A DNA stretch of 64,000 nucleotides from Takakia lepidozioides. Lineage: Eukaryota > Streptophyta > Takakiopsida > Takakiales > Takakiaceae. Location: NCBI GenBank assembly GCA_030704615.1, contig CM060734.1, positions 37,402,042 to 37,466,041 of the forward strand. Direction: 5' to 3'. The notes below the pieces were generated by a model. The model saw nothing but the letters and a program-made list of their open reading frames with translations, had not been told where the DNA came from and ran no database searches. Each line of letters begins with the position of its first letter. The stretch's first letter is position 1. Shown here piece after piece: positions 33,733 to 44,600 of this stretch. The position numbers were made by a program, and so were the translations under genes.

Positions 33733-36700
33733 ATGGCCTTAGCGGAGGTTCTCTTCTCGCACATCCCTGGACGTTCGTTTCTGTTGCATTCTGCAGTTCG
33801 GCTTCAACATCGAAATCCGAGCGAGGTTGGCGCTGTTAGCTCGAAGGCTTTGCAGCATTGGAGCCCTCGTTTGAGAGTGTATGGACTTCCTTATCTCGAA
33901 GAAGCAGGCGTTCTTCGTAGATTCTCAGCTTGCGGTAGAGTTATCAATTTCACTACCCGGCCAAATTCTCATCAGAATCGACTTAGATTTTCTCACCAAG
34001 ATGATGCGGTATCCTCGAGAGAATGTTCAGAAGAAGAACCTGCATCCCAACTTCCAGGAGAGTCTTCCGATGGAGTTGACAAAGCTTGGAATCAACAAGA
34101 GAGCCAAGACCTCAATCTACAGTCTAGCACTCACCTCCAAGATACTGAACATGATGGAGGTTGTAGTCTTGCGCTAGAAGAGAACAAAGCCAGAGAGGAG
34201 AGCTGGGGCGATGGTTGGAAAGCGCGGCTGTGGCTGCTGTGCGTGCCGCTCATGTGGGGGACCTATGGACCAGCTCTGCGCTTTATCTACCAGCAACCAT
34301 TGGCTCCCTCACCCAGCATTCTCACATTATCTCGCAAAGGTTTGCTTGCAAGTTCGACATGCTCTCTCTGCACAACATAGCAGTCTCAGTGTGTCCCTCT
34401 CTCTCTCTCAGCTCTGAACTCGGCACCGGACCCGTAGTTTTCTCCAATAAACCTCAGGAAAGCCGAGATCATGGTTTGTAACGGCCTTGCTGATCGAAGA
34501 TTCCTCTTCAGCAACTGGGAGATCGAAGTTGTCAAATCTTACGCATATCTGGCTCTGGTTTTTTTCTCGACTTGCCAAACGCAGCCTCTCTATGTCAATC
34601 CATCTTCGTCACCCTGCAACGAAAAAGAGCCTTTTCCTTCTTTTGGACGACACGGCCTCTCCGTTGCGTTCCTACTGACTCAAATTCCAGAACGTCTGGA
34701 TATTGTTTTCCAAGCATATTACGTAGGACCTGATGCGAAGCGAACCTGAAAATCATAAGCGCCCCTTACAGCAACGCTGCAGTTTGTGACATTGTGTTCG
34801 TCCTGCGAAGACAGAATTCGACAGCCCATTACTTGTTGGCACTTCTCCATCTCTTCTTCTGGTGGCATTGGGAAGGTTCAGGAGGGGCTAACAACACCCC
34901 CTGAGGCTGGAGACTGGCAGATGGGATAACTGCAGGCTGACCAACGCTTGTGCCCTGCTTGTGCTAGAGAAGAGAAGCGGGAGATTTAATTGTCATGTCT
35001 TCTTTTCACCGTCTCTCTACTATAGCCACTACTACTGCCTATTTAGAGACTGTCAATAGGAGGTTCAAATATACATGAGGCTCTCCACCTTAGCGAATCT
35101 CTTCAATTTGAATCCTAGTTTTCAGGCTGGCCACAGTTCCTTTCTTGTATTCTGCTTTCTTTTTTGCTTTTTTTTGGAACGGGACAGAGGCCCTTTTAGT
35201 CAAATTAATCAAAGAAGATGTCACAGCGGTGGAAAAAATAACCACCCAGAAGGCCGTGGAGGCTTACTAAGGGGGAACATCCCCGTGGCCGTAGCGAACA
35301 TGCTAACAGTAGATAAGGAGGGAGTGAATAAAGGTGCAGCAGAGGTTGCGAGAGAGATAACTTGCTATTCTAGGGCAGGTTGAAAGAGCAGTAAGAAAGA
35401 TCTTATGCAAGAGAGACTTGTGTGCATTGTTCCGAGAATGGTTTAGATTGGAGAGGTAGCTAGCTATTCCGTGAGATAAGAGCACAAAAATGATGCGAAG
35501 ATGAGGTGCGGAGCTGATCCGGAGTTGACGAGATGAGAAGACAAGGAGCTGGAGCAGATCTGCAGTGGCAATGTGAAGACAGATTCAGTACTTTAGAACT
35601 TGAGCTGAGTTCTAAATTTAGGATCTCGACTTTTCTCTTATGCCGCCAATTCATCACCAGGGGACTTCCCATTGAGGGGGGACTGATTGATTCCAGGTAA
35701 AGCGCATGTTGGGTAGACTGGTGCCGAGCAAGTTGCCTTTGCCCCAGGAGTCGGCGAAATCTTGAAGCAGCTTCCTCCCTCGTTGCTCCGAAGTTCTGGG
35801 AAGAGCTGCACAGACAGTGTCCCACGCTTTTCTCCCCTCAGTTAACAGATCAAAATAAATGTGAAAGAGGATTGATCTGCCCCAGGGGGCTTTTCCTTCA
35901 TAAACCCAATTGCATCTGGCTCTCCATAGATTCCACAGGGTGTGGGCTCTAAGAGTGTTCCATACCGGGCAAACACTCATTGTTATACCAGTCTGGAAAT
36001 TTAAAAGCAGTAGAGATGGAGGAGAAGGGGCTGGGAAAGAAGCCCAATGAGAGTAGAACGAGAGAACCCGCTCCCAGATTCTACTTGCAAGATTGCAGGA
36101 CAGCAGACAATGTTCTATGGTTTCCGCGTGGGAATGGCATAGAGTACAGGTAGGGTTATCCTCATGCGTTCGCTGCCTGACAGGAATTATTCTGTGAACG
36201 AGCTTCCATAGAAAGCCTGATATCTTTATGGGCCTGTGTTCCCTCCACACATCTTTCCATATCTTGTTCCAAATCCTTTGGGTAAGGCTGTTGCCCCATT
36301 TTGCAGACCATTTACCTCTAAAGGATTGGGGCGGGCAGGCCAAGGAGTACCCTTTCTTCACTGTGTATCCAAAGAAAGGGGTTTTCTTCTTGTCCATCAT
36401 TTCCACTCCCCTGGGTCAAACTGCAGATCTTCCAAGGGGCACATGAGAAACCAGGTGAGTGTTTCATGGCGGGCCCATTGAGCCTCCATCCCTTGAGGTG
36501 GCAAGGGGTTTGCATTTCCTTTGCCATCAAGCACCCGTATGTGGAACAAGTTTGTTTTAGGAACCTCCATCATTCCTGTATAAGAGAGGTCACCCTCACA
36601 ATCAGTGTGAAACCCCAGTCCAAATGCGATTGGTCCCCAAGTTTCTATGACCAGAATGGCTGTCTTTTCATTTTCTCGGTTGCAAGCCATCCAGACAGGA

Positions 36701-39700
36701 GCCATCCAATTCTGAGCTTGTTGCTCCAGCAGTGGGGTCATGTATTGCGGGATATTGGCCAGGAGAGCGCCCCAGTGCTTTCTTTGTCCCATAAAGCGTT
36801 TGAGCTTGATATACAGTTTCTTATTTTTATTTTTTCTGACAAAATCCTCAAGCGGAAAAGCTGACTCCACCTGGCTCCCACGTGTTGATCATTGCAGTGG
36901 TTTCGCTCGTTTTCTTTCTTCTTCTTTTACCTCTCGAAACCTCCTTCAACAATCCAAGCTCACTTGAAGCTACTAAAAAAGACATTCATGAAACAAGCGA
37001 GGGAGCTTTGGATTCCCCGGAGGAAGACAGTTTTATGCTACCAACACCAAATTTTTGTCATGATCCACAGACCAATGAAAGAGGTGCCTTCTTGAGTCGC
37101 ATGGTGGGCTTTCAGTGGGGTGCAGCATTGGAGTTGGGATTATGGACATTTCTTGGCACTGCATTGCAGGTATACTCTGAGGGGTGTGGTCTACTCTGCA
37201 GCCTCTCTCTCTGGTTTCCTGTTTTCTCTCATGTTTTTCTTTCCATTTTGTCCCATGAGCTCTATGAGCTTTCCGCAGACGTTATAAAGCACCATTTCAT
37301 TTCTCTCTCTCTGGGCCTCCTGCGAGTGTAGGGTTGTTCAGGCTTTTGGGTCTCCTGTGAATGTAGTAACTTCCTTTATTTTCTTTCATTTTTCACACAC
37401 ACATTCGAAACTTTCTTGTGGTCCAGAGACGCTTTGGAGCCCATGTGGAAGGAATTATCTTTTTTGTCTTTTTCTACTTCTTCTCCATGGTTGATGCATT
37501 TAGTCTGAAGACCAGAAACGTATAGCAGCTTGCCATGGAGTGCATGAAGCATAGTTTGAGGAGGATTGAAATGCACATTGTAAATACAGATTCTAATGAT
37601 TCATTTTGTAATCTTTGAGGGTGATCTATGTTGTCCTTCTGATGGCGGGCAGACAAAAGGCCTGGAGAGCACATCAGCAACAAGAGCTGGCTTCATATTG
37701 CAGACCATAACGGTGCTGGTACCTCTTTTGTCGGCTGCCTCAGGGGGGCCTGTCACTATAATTACATGGGTTGCTGCGTTCTTGGCTCTGGCGGGGGTCA
37801 CTGCTATGAGTGTATCTGGTGTGGGGAGAGGGGCTGAAGTGGACACATTCAGTGGACTATGCAGGTAGCGCTTTCCATCTCTCGTTGCCTTCCTCCTGTT
37901 CTCCACTCTGAATTGATTGAGCTGGGACGTTTGTTTCCACTTGGAGTGTCAAAGTCTTAGAAACGTCCTTCATCACTTCCTACTCTCCTCACTCACTCAC
38001 TCACAGCATTACTTGAGAACAAACAGCTTCCATCTCATGCTCATTACAGATCTCTACTTGTGCACATGTGCAGTATGTCTATCCTTAAATTCTGTCTGCG
38101 GTGCGCATGGTAGAGAACAATGCAAGGGCTGAAATCCAAATGGAGAATCCTTTTTGTGCAGACTCCAATCATTGTGTCCCAAGTTCAGGGGAACCCCCGT
38201 TAAGACATGTGATATGTGGCTCTTCATCCACTTCTGCTTAGCTGCCGGATAGTAGATGACATCCACTTGAAGAGCTTGATGACCTAGCATCAAATTATTG
38301 TAAAAGAGAACTTATATCACTGACACGGCTTATTCTTAATTAGGTTGTGTTTGATGCATTTGGCAGCTGTGCAGCATGATGGATTGCGATATTTTTTGTA
38401 CATTGTAAGTGCGTTGCATATTCCAAGGCTAAACTCAGTCATGCTCTACAGTGGTGAGACCATACACTGTCTCAGTCCGTCAACAGCCGTTGGTGATGTT
38501 GAAGTCCTGGCATCCACATTCTTCTTCGCATTATGTACTGTCAGATTAGGAGCGTATGCAGTGCAGATTCCAGCAATTCGTCTCTCAACCCAAGTTATGG
38601 TGGTATCAACTGTCTGTGCTATGTCCTGGGCAGCTTTTGATCTTTTGAGCAGCTACCTTGAAGGTGAAAAAACAGTTCCTTCGTAGAGAACCTCTTAGTA
38701 GGTGGGTGGTTATTATGTGTGATAAATCTGGTTGAAGCTTCGTCTTACTGAAAAGTCATGAGTCAACTTACAAGAATCTTGATTATTCAGTCAATTATCC
38801 TTCTTCGAAATTGAAGGCCAAGGCCAGGCTTGTGTTAGAAATTGCTACAGGCAACTTCTCAACTACATTTATGGCCTATCTGTGTTTCATTCACGTGGTT
38901 GGTAACACATTTTCTACTTGCTGTTAGATGATCTCAGAAATTTTCTCTGAACGAGATTCAGAATACCCAGTCTGAAGAGCTGCATGTCTGAATGACCAAT
39001 TATGCAACTAGCTAACATTCCAACCTGTTCTATCATGTTTTGTTTGGATTTCTTGTATTGACAGACTTGCTTAAATTGGGTGCACAGGGAGGGATGTTGG
39101 ATTAGCTTGGAATGGCCTGAACAGCAATGCGGTGGCAGCTGCCGTTGTGTTTTCAGCGCTAGTTCCAGGGACCTTGGCATCAATTGCACAAACAGCAGGG
39201 CAGCGGGTTGTCCCTGCTTCTGAGGCACAGGTATGCTAATGCATGAAGAACCGAGACAGCCTGTGAGAAGGTGGGTGAGTGAGACAGAGAAGTATGCATT
39301 CTAATAAAATGCGACAACAGAGGGCCGGACGCAGACAGAGAGAGCATTAACCTCCTGTACGACTTTCTCTCATTACAACTTTGCTGCCAAGATTGTTTAG
39401 GTTCAACAGCAGAAAATGGGGTTTCTTGAGAGGTGAGATGAAAGAGGGTTCTTCGAATGAATTCTTGTGTAACCAAACCACCACCCATTTTCAACAATCC
39501 TCACATATGCTTAGTAGTGCCAAACCATCTCACTGACTGCAACAAGCAAAATCCAAGAGCATATGTCCATGTGGAACCATGAGAGGATGCATAGATGCTC
39601 TATATTCATGGGCAACAAGTGGGCATATTTTCATAATCTAAGTGGATTCCATGGTAATCCAAACCTTGCTAAGCAGGGCAGGGTTGGGGACAATGCAGGT

Positions 39701-39851
39701 GTATTACTCGTTGCAACCGGTGTGGTCAGCTGTCTTTGCCATGGTATTATTAGACGAGACAATGAGTCCCCTTGGTTGGGGGGCAGGAGTGGTTGTGGTG
39801 TTGGCAGCCTTCTTAGCCAGCTATAACACCTTTACCCATAAAAAGCCATAG
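33733..39851 (+). CDS. Plastid-type EamA/DMT-family transporter
   Basis: Exons, all in phase: 33733-34339, 36898-37169, 37653-37864, about 38452-38663 (38476 is an alternative start), 39088-39230, 39699-39851; 532 residues. Roughly the first 120 residues look like a Ser/Arg-rich transit peptide plus an acidic linker. About ten hydrophobic segments follow, including LWLLCVPLMWGTYGPALRFI, LGLWTFLGTALQ, SATRAGFILQTITVLVPLLS, ITWVAAFLALAGVTAMSV, LASTFFFALCTVRLGAYA, ASEAQVYYSLQPVWSAVFAM and VVVLAAFLASYN. SRAGF-like and EAQ...LQPVW motifs and two internally similar five-helix halves define the EamA (DMT) fold. Such proteins move small metabolites across the plastid envelope or inner membrane; the substrate cannot be read from sequence. 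Intron 1 contains an antisense LINE. Confidence 0.9.
35654..36870 (-). mobile_element. LINE fragment in intron 1 of the EamA gene
   Basis: Two minus-strand frames overlap and continue each other. 36870-36397 ends in LTWFLMCPLEDLQFDPGEWK. 36406-35654 has GYTVKKGYSLACPPQSF, WREHRPIKISGFLWKLVHRI and the zinc-knuckle CTLCHSHAETIEHCLLSC, then SRIWERV. This is the zf-RVT region of a LINE polyprotein, broken by one frameshift. It is antisense to the host gene and ends 27 bp before exon 2. Confidence 0.85.
37246..37305 (+). repeat. Intronic repeat, fourth copy
   Basis: Contains TTTTGTCCCATGAGCTCTATG and GAGCTTTCCGCAGACGTTAT, matching the start of the repeat at 32726-32790 over about 60 bp with few differences. 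It lies near the start of intron 2 of the EamA gene. Confidence 0.75.
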
Positions 39852-40465
39852 AGACTGCATCCTTTAACCATCACCCTGCCCCCTTGCTACTACATTTCAA
39901 GCTATTTCAACGCGGGCAAAGAAGCCCAAGAAATATGTATTTGCTGACGCAGCTACTCTCATTATTTTCTACTTTGTAGAATAAGAAGAAATAAACATTG
40001 TAAGATATGACTGTAAAGGTATAATTGGCCACCAAGATACATTTAGGCAGTATGCTCTCCGCCCTGATTGAGGGGTTATGTAGTTTAGCCACTGGTGAAG
40101 GATTTTCATAGTGTGGGGTGCTTACAACAAGTGTTTCAATTACAAGGTCTATAGTCTCTCTACCACTGTTGAAGTGTAGATTTTATTTTGATTTTGAGAT
40201 GCAAACTTTACTATATCACTGTGTGTTAAGGTAATTGCAAACTCCGCAAAGCTTGAAGAGCATATGATTGGTGATTCTTATGGACTAAAACACAATTGAA
40301 GAATAATATTTGGTTGCAATGTCACTAGACCATTTTTTTTTTTTTTGTTCTAAAGGGGAGCGACTGCTCACAAATCAGGCCCCCTTTTTTATTTTTTATT
40401 TTTTAGGCCCTTTGTTTTTTTATTTGTTTTTTGGCCCTTTAATTATAGTGAGAGGAGAAAATAAC
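39852..40465. other. 3' flank of the EamA gene, no further gene
   Basis: AT-rich sequence with poly(T) runs near 40330-40440. A 25-bp motif at 40355-40379 recurs at 61344-61369. Confidence 0.5.
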
Positions 40466-40955
40466 CAGTGTTGTGCGGGTATATTGATTTCAATATACCC
40501 TTAGGGTATAAGTAAATTATTTTTGTCAAATCAATTACCCTCGGGGTATGGATAAATTGAAATCTCAAAAACTTATTTACCCTCCGGATATGGGTAAATT
40601 AACTTTTCAGATTTCTATATAACCCCCGGGTATGGATATATATGCCAAAATATACCCTGAGGGTATGAATAGTTTCCGGGGTATGGATAGTTATTTCAAT
40701 TAATATATAATTTAATGTTTTAAGGTATATATGATGGGTTTTTTTTTTTGTTCTTCAATATGTACAAAACACAAAAAATACAATCTATGGTAAAAGAGAA
40801 AATTGAGATATTGCATAATTGGTGTTAACTTCCAATGCAAGATGGAGGACTCCTGAGATTCAAAAAAAGGCGCCCTACGGGCATCTAAGGGTTTAATTTT
40901 TTCCCTTCAATAATTTTTAATAAAATTCTCAAGGGCTACCTCCCCCTTCCAATAC

Positions 40956-40982
<27 letters not shown>

Positions 40983-40986
<4 letters not shown>

Positions 40987-41200
40987 CATGGGCTGGTAGC
41001 TAGTGAGCTGGTAAGTGCACAGTGTGTGTGGCTCTGGTGGTTCGGGGTTCGAACCCGCTGCCCTGCCCCGTGTGTGGGATTATTCATGTCGGTATGTTTG
41101 GGCATTGACTGTCCTGTAGGTCTCATGGCCCATAAATGAAAGGGTGTTAATCTTTCCCCTCCTCAAGGGCCTGAATTGTGGGCTGTCATGTTTCTTTTTA
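40983..41200 (+). mobile_element. tRNA-derived SINE nested in the hAT-like element
   Basis: Begins with a tRNA-like head: a TAGCTAGTGAGCTGGTAAGTGC region resembling an A box, and a perfect B box GGTTCGAACCC at 41046-41056. A non-tRNA body follows with CTTTCCCCTCCTCAAGGGCC, ending in a pyrimidine/AT tail and (TA)n. A poly(A) run of about 27 nt directly precedes it. The body ending resembles that of the SINE at 61058-61320. Confidence 0.7.
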
Positions 41201-41549
41201 TATATATATATATATATGCGAGATCTGAAGAGGTATTGTTTGGGTTATATGACTTTTAGGAATGATATATATGTAGCATTTGTTTTAGCTGTGATTGGAG
41301 CTTTCTTATAGCTCAAGGCTCCCTAACAACACAACAGAAAGAGTAAAGACCTAGCACATAAAGGCTATGAAGGCACATAAAGGCCCTTATATACCCTGAT
41401 TAGACATACCCTTCAGAAAAGTAGGGTATATTGAGCGTCTTGATGAGGGTAAATATAAGGATAAGGGTATATCATAAAAATATACCCTGATATAAGGGTA
41501 TACATCCGGGTACCTAAACTTGCCACACCAGGGTACATATATATCAATA

Positions 41550-41582
41550 TACCCTGATATACCCGCCGGGTATATCAGGGTA
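41550..41582. repeat. Perfect 16-bp inverted repeat, 1-nt spacer
   Basis: TACCCTGATATACCCG, then C, then its exact reverse complement. It lies just inside the right end of the hAT-like element and is built from two ATACCC-type motifs per arm. Confidence 0.95.
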
Positions 41583-41603
41583 ATTCATATAACTGAAAAT
41601 AAC

Positions 41604-44600
41604 CTCTTTCTCAGTAACTAAGTAACCTGGCCATGATGCCCCCAGCACAAGGCTCCACTACACCTTTGATATACACAGGTTGAATTGGTGGAATTAACTG
41701 CAAAAACCAAAAAAAAAAAAAAAAACTTTTCTTTTTATTGGATGAACTTAGTGTACATGGTCAGTGGATAGAATGATATTTTCTTACAGCAGATGCATTT
41801 ATCTATTAGACTATATCCACTACAGTAGAAATATGTGCCCATGATAATTGCAAGTGTTTGACTTCCATTCATTATGTAGTGTACATATGGTAATGATGAG
41901 AGTATCATGTATCATCTGAGTTGCATGATGGCATCAGACCATGGCCATGGATGGAATTGGGAGATGTTTCCACATGGCCCACAACCTAAAAGAGTCAAGT
42001 ATGAAAAAAAAGAAAAAAAAAAAGTGCAAGCAAATGGCTAAGTGAAGTATTTGTTAGCAAGAGGCAGGCTGTGGCTTGCCTAGGCCCCTAGCTAGTGCAA
42101 GTTGATCTGGGTGAGCACTAGTGAGTCTAGATACCCCACCCACATTTATATACAGGAAATTAGTGGATGTCAGACATACTTTTGTGTCACTAGTAACAAC
42201 CTTTCATGGGCTCAAGTCACATGAATACAAACAGGTCAAACATAGTTCTCATTTCCCCAGGGGGATTATTCTATTTTTAAGAAAATTTAGGAACTTTTTC
42301 AAGGTGATCAAATTATATTTGTATATCAAGTTGGTTAAATTCAAATTTGTAGGTGTTCCCAAGTCCCTTTTTGCAATTTTGTCGTTTTTTACTAGCATGC
42401 TCCAGTCAAAAACTGGCACCTACACTGTGAGATCCTCAGATTCCAGCCATAAGGACCCCTGCCTAGCCCACATGTGCATGACATACCAAAAATCTCAGGC
42501 CATTTCACCGACGAAAAAATATATTACAATATCTTTGTGGACCTCAAAATTATGAGACTACATCACCAAAAATGTAGTCACTTATTCTTTCTATTAATTT
42601 ATTATGTCATGGTTTGTTTGTTTTTTTGGGGCCCCCCGTGCAGAGTGGAGAGCCCCCTATGTACTAATATCTAGTAAGTGAGTAAGTAGTAAGTGAGAGG
42701 GGAAGAGAGCGCCCCACTCTCTTTATATACCCTCACAGGGCGGTGGGACTTTCTAGAAGCCAGCCGAGCCCTTAGCGGTGGGACCCTTCTAGAAAGTTGC
42801 CTCCACCAAGTACACTTCTCCAAGCCTAAGGCTGGCGTGGGGTGCGCAATTTTCCGGGCCCTCTCCTAGCCCTCTTCTTAGCCTTAATACAGGCTTTTTC
42901 GGTTAATTCCTAGACCACTCTCTAATCCCCACACCCCCCTTTCACACCTGGCCCCTTATTGAGTTGGTGTACATAGCAGCTAATTTCTTAGGGTCCTAAG
43001 GCGGCAGCTGTAAATGCATTTGTGTAGGGAGGACTTGGCATGAGGGTAGGTGCACCAAAAACCAGCAAAGGGAAAAGTGCCTCCAAAGGAGCTACCACAT
43101 TGTGGCCAACCCAACGACAGATGTGTTGGCGCCAATGCCCTGCACCAGCAGGTCAAAAACAATCTGAATTTGGATAAAAGCACAGCAAGAATTGGATATT
43201 TTGAGTAGGCCCCCATCAGGATTCCAGCTGGACCTCAGATGGCATTTTCTGGTGGAATTGCCTTTTTGTAAGGGGCCACGTCATGCCCTGCACACAAATG
43301 TCCTTCTCACCGTCTCTGCCATGCTGGCGGGCCAGCGTGGTGCCACCAAATCCCCCACCTCACAACCATGCCGGCTGCCTTTGGCGGGTCCCAGTCTGAA
43401 CCGGTGTACCCTGTCGGTTCTTTTCAGGGTATCACACTGTGGACCCGCACAAGCGTACAGGTGGTACCCGGGTTGAGCTGGACCCGGGGGGCGGGGGGCG
43501 GCTGGGGCTGATGTAGGACCTCCCTATTGGTCGCTCCCACCGGCCCTATTTCCTTGACCTTCAAACTATTGGGTACATAGACCATAGGTAGATGATAAGG
43601 AGTTACATGCCAGGATAACTATCCTTATAAGTATGCTTGCATTTTTTCAATTTTTACATTCAATGAAACTTAGCAATATTATTCAAAGTCTTCAAGAACT
43701 ACCGTAGCATAGGGGCCATTTCGACACAAATTTTAATATTTCAAAGATTGTTGAAAATTTTGGAAATTGATTTTATGAAATTAAATAACTTTGTGAATCA
43801 TAATAAAGTATCTTTGGGAATATTCCATATGTTGAAATGGAATTCTCAAAATAAAATTATAGATATTTGACAGAAGAGTGTTGAAATGGCCCATGTACTA
43901 CGGTATTGGGAACCGAGATGTGGTACCCCGCAGTCCATGAACTCAATTAACCGGGATATTGATAACCGGCACAAATCATGAAATGGCTCTTGTTTGATAA
44001 CCTGTACCCGGGCGAATTCTGAAATCCTTGCATTATGCGTACCCGGCCATGCTCCACCCTCAATGAAAATGCCATACCGAGACCCGTAAAAAAGTCCAAA
44101 ACATAAGACCTGCCCAACACTCGTTTGGAGCCCTAAACTCACATTTTGACGAGTTTGCCTGCCACCTGTCTGGTCAAAGGCGCTATAGATTGTCCCAAAA
44201 AGGAGCTCCTATTCAATATTTTGAAACAATCGCAGTTTTTATCAAAATGTTAATTTTTTTTTGGAGCAGGTGCTCAACAGAAATGCGGAGAAATCATATT
44301 TAGGATACGTCTAGAGAGCTCCAAGAATTCAGAGCGACCCCCATTCAAGTGAGTGCCTTGGGAACTAAAGGGTTAATAACTCTATATACATCCACTTGAG
44401 TATCTCAAGATTCTTTGATGGAGTCCTTAAGAATATTTTTAGATGCTTTAAAGTTTGATTTGATGGACGTTGTCACAGCTAGGAGTGTCATATGATCGAG
44501 ATCATTAATCATCCCTCAATAAATCATTGTAGTCACGGTTGGTGCAACCTCACAACCTAGTTGTTTTTCAATGTGATTTTACATATATATAAGGGATGTA

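Larger units (their letters stand above)
40466..41595. mobile_element. hAT-like non-autonomous element, 1.13 kb
   Basis: Flanked by a perfect 8-bp direct repeat AAAATAAC (40458-40465 and 41596-41603). The left end is CAGTGTTGTGC; the right end reads CAGTTATATG inward, so the terminal inverted repeat is weak beyond CAGT. Both subterminal parts (40475-40735 and 41385-41585) are packed with GGGTAT/ATACCC motifs, about 19 GGTAT/ATACC cores by eye, often as short palindromes. The centre contains a SINE and AT-rich filler, with no transposase. An 8-bp duplication, CAGTG end and clustered subterminal motifs fit a non-autonomous hAT element. Confidence 0.7.

Noticed and set aside
42640-43000. Possible LTR with TATA box and duplicated motif
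   Set aside because: No TG...CA borders, partner copy, primer site or coding region found, so not called as an element.
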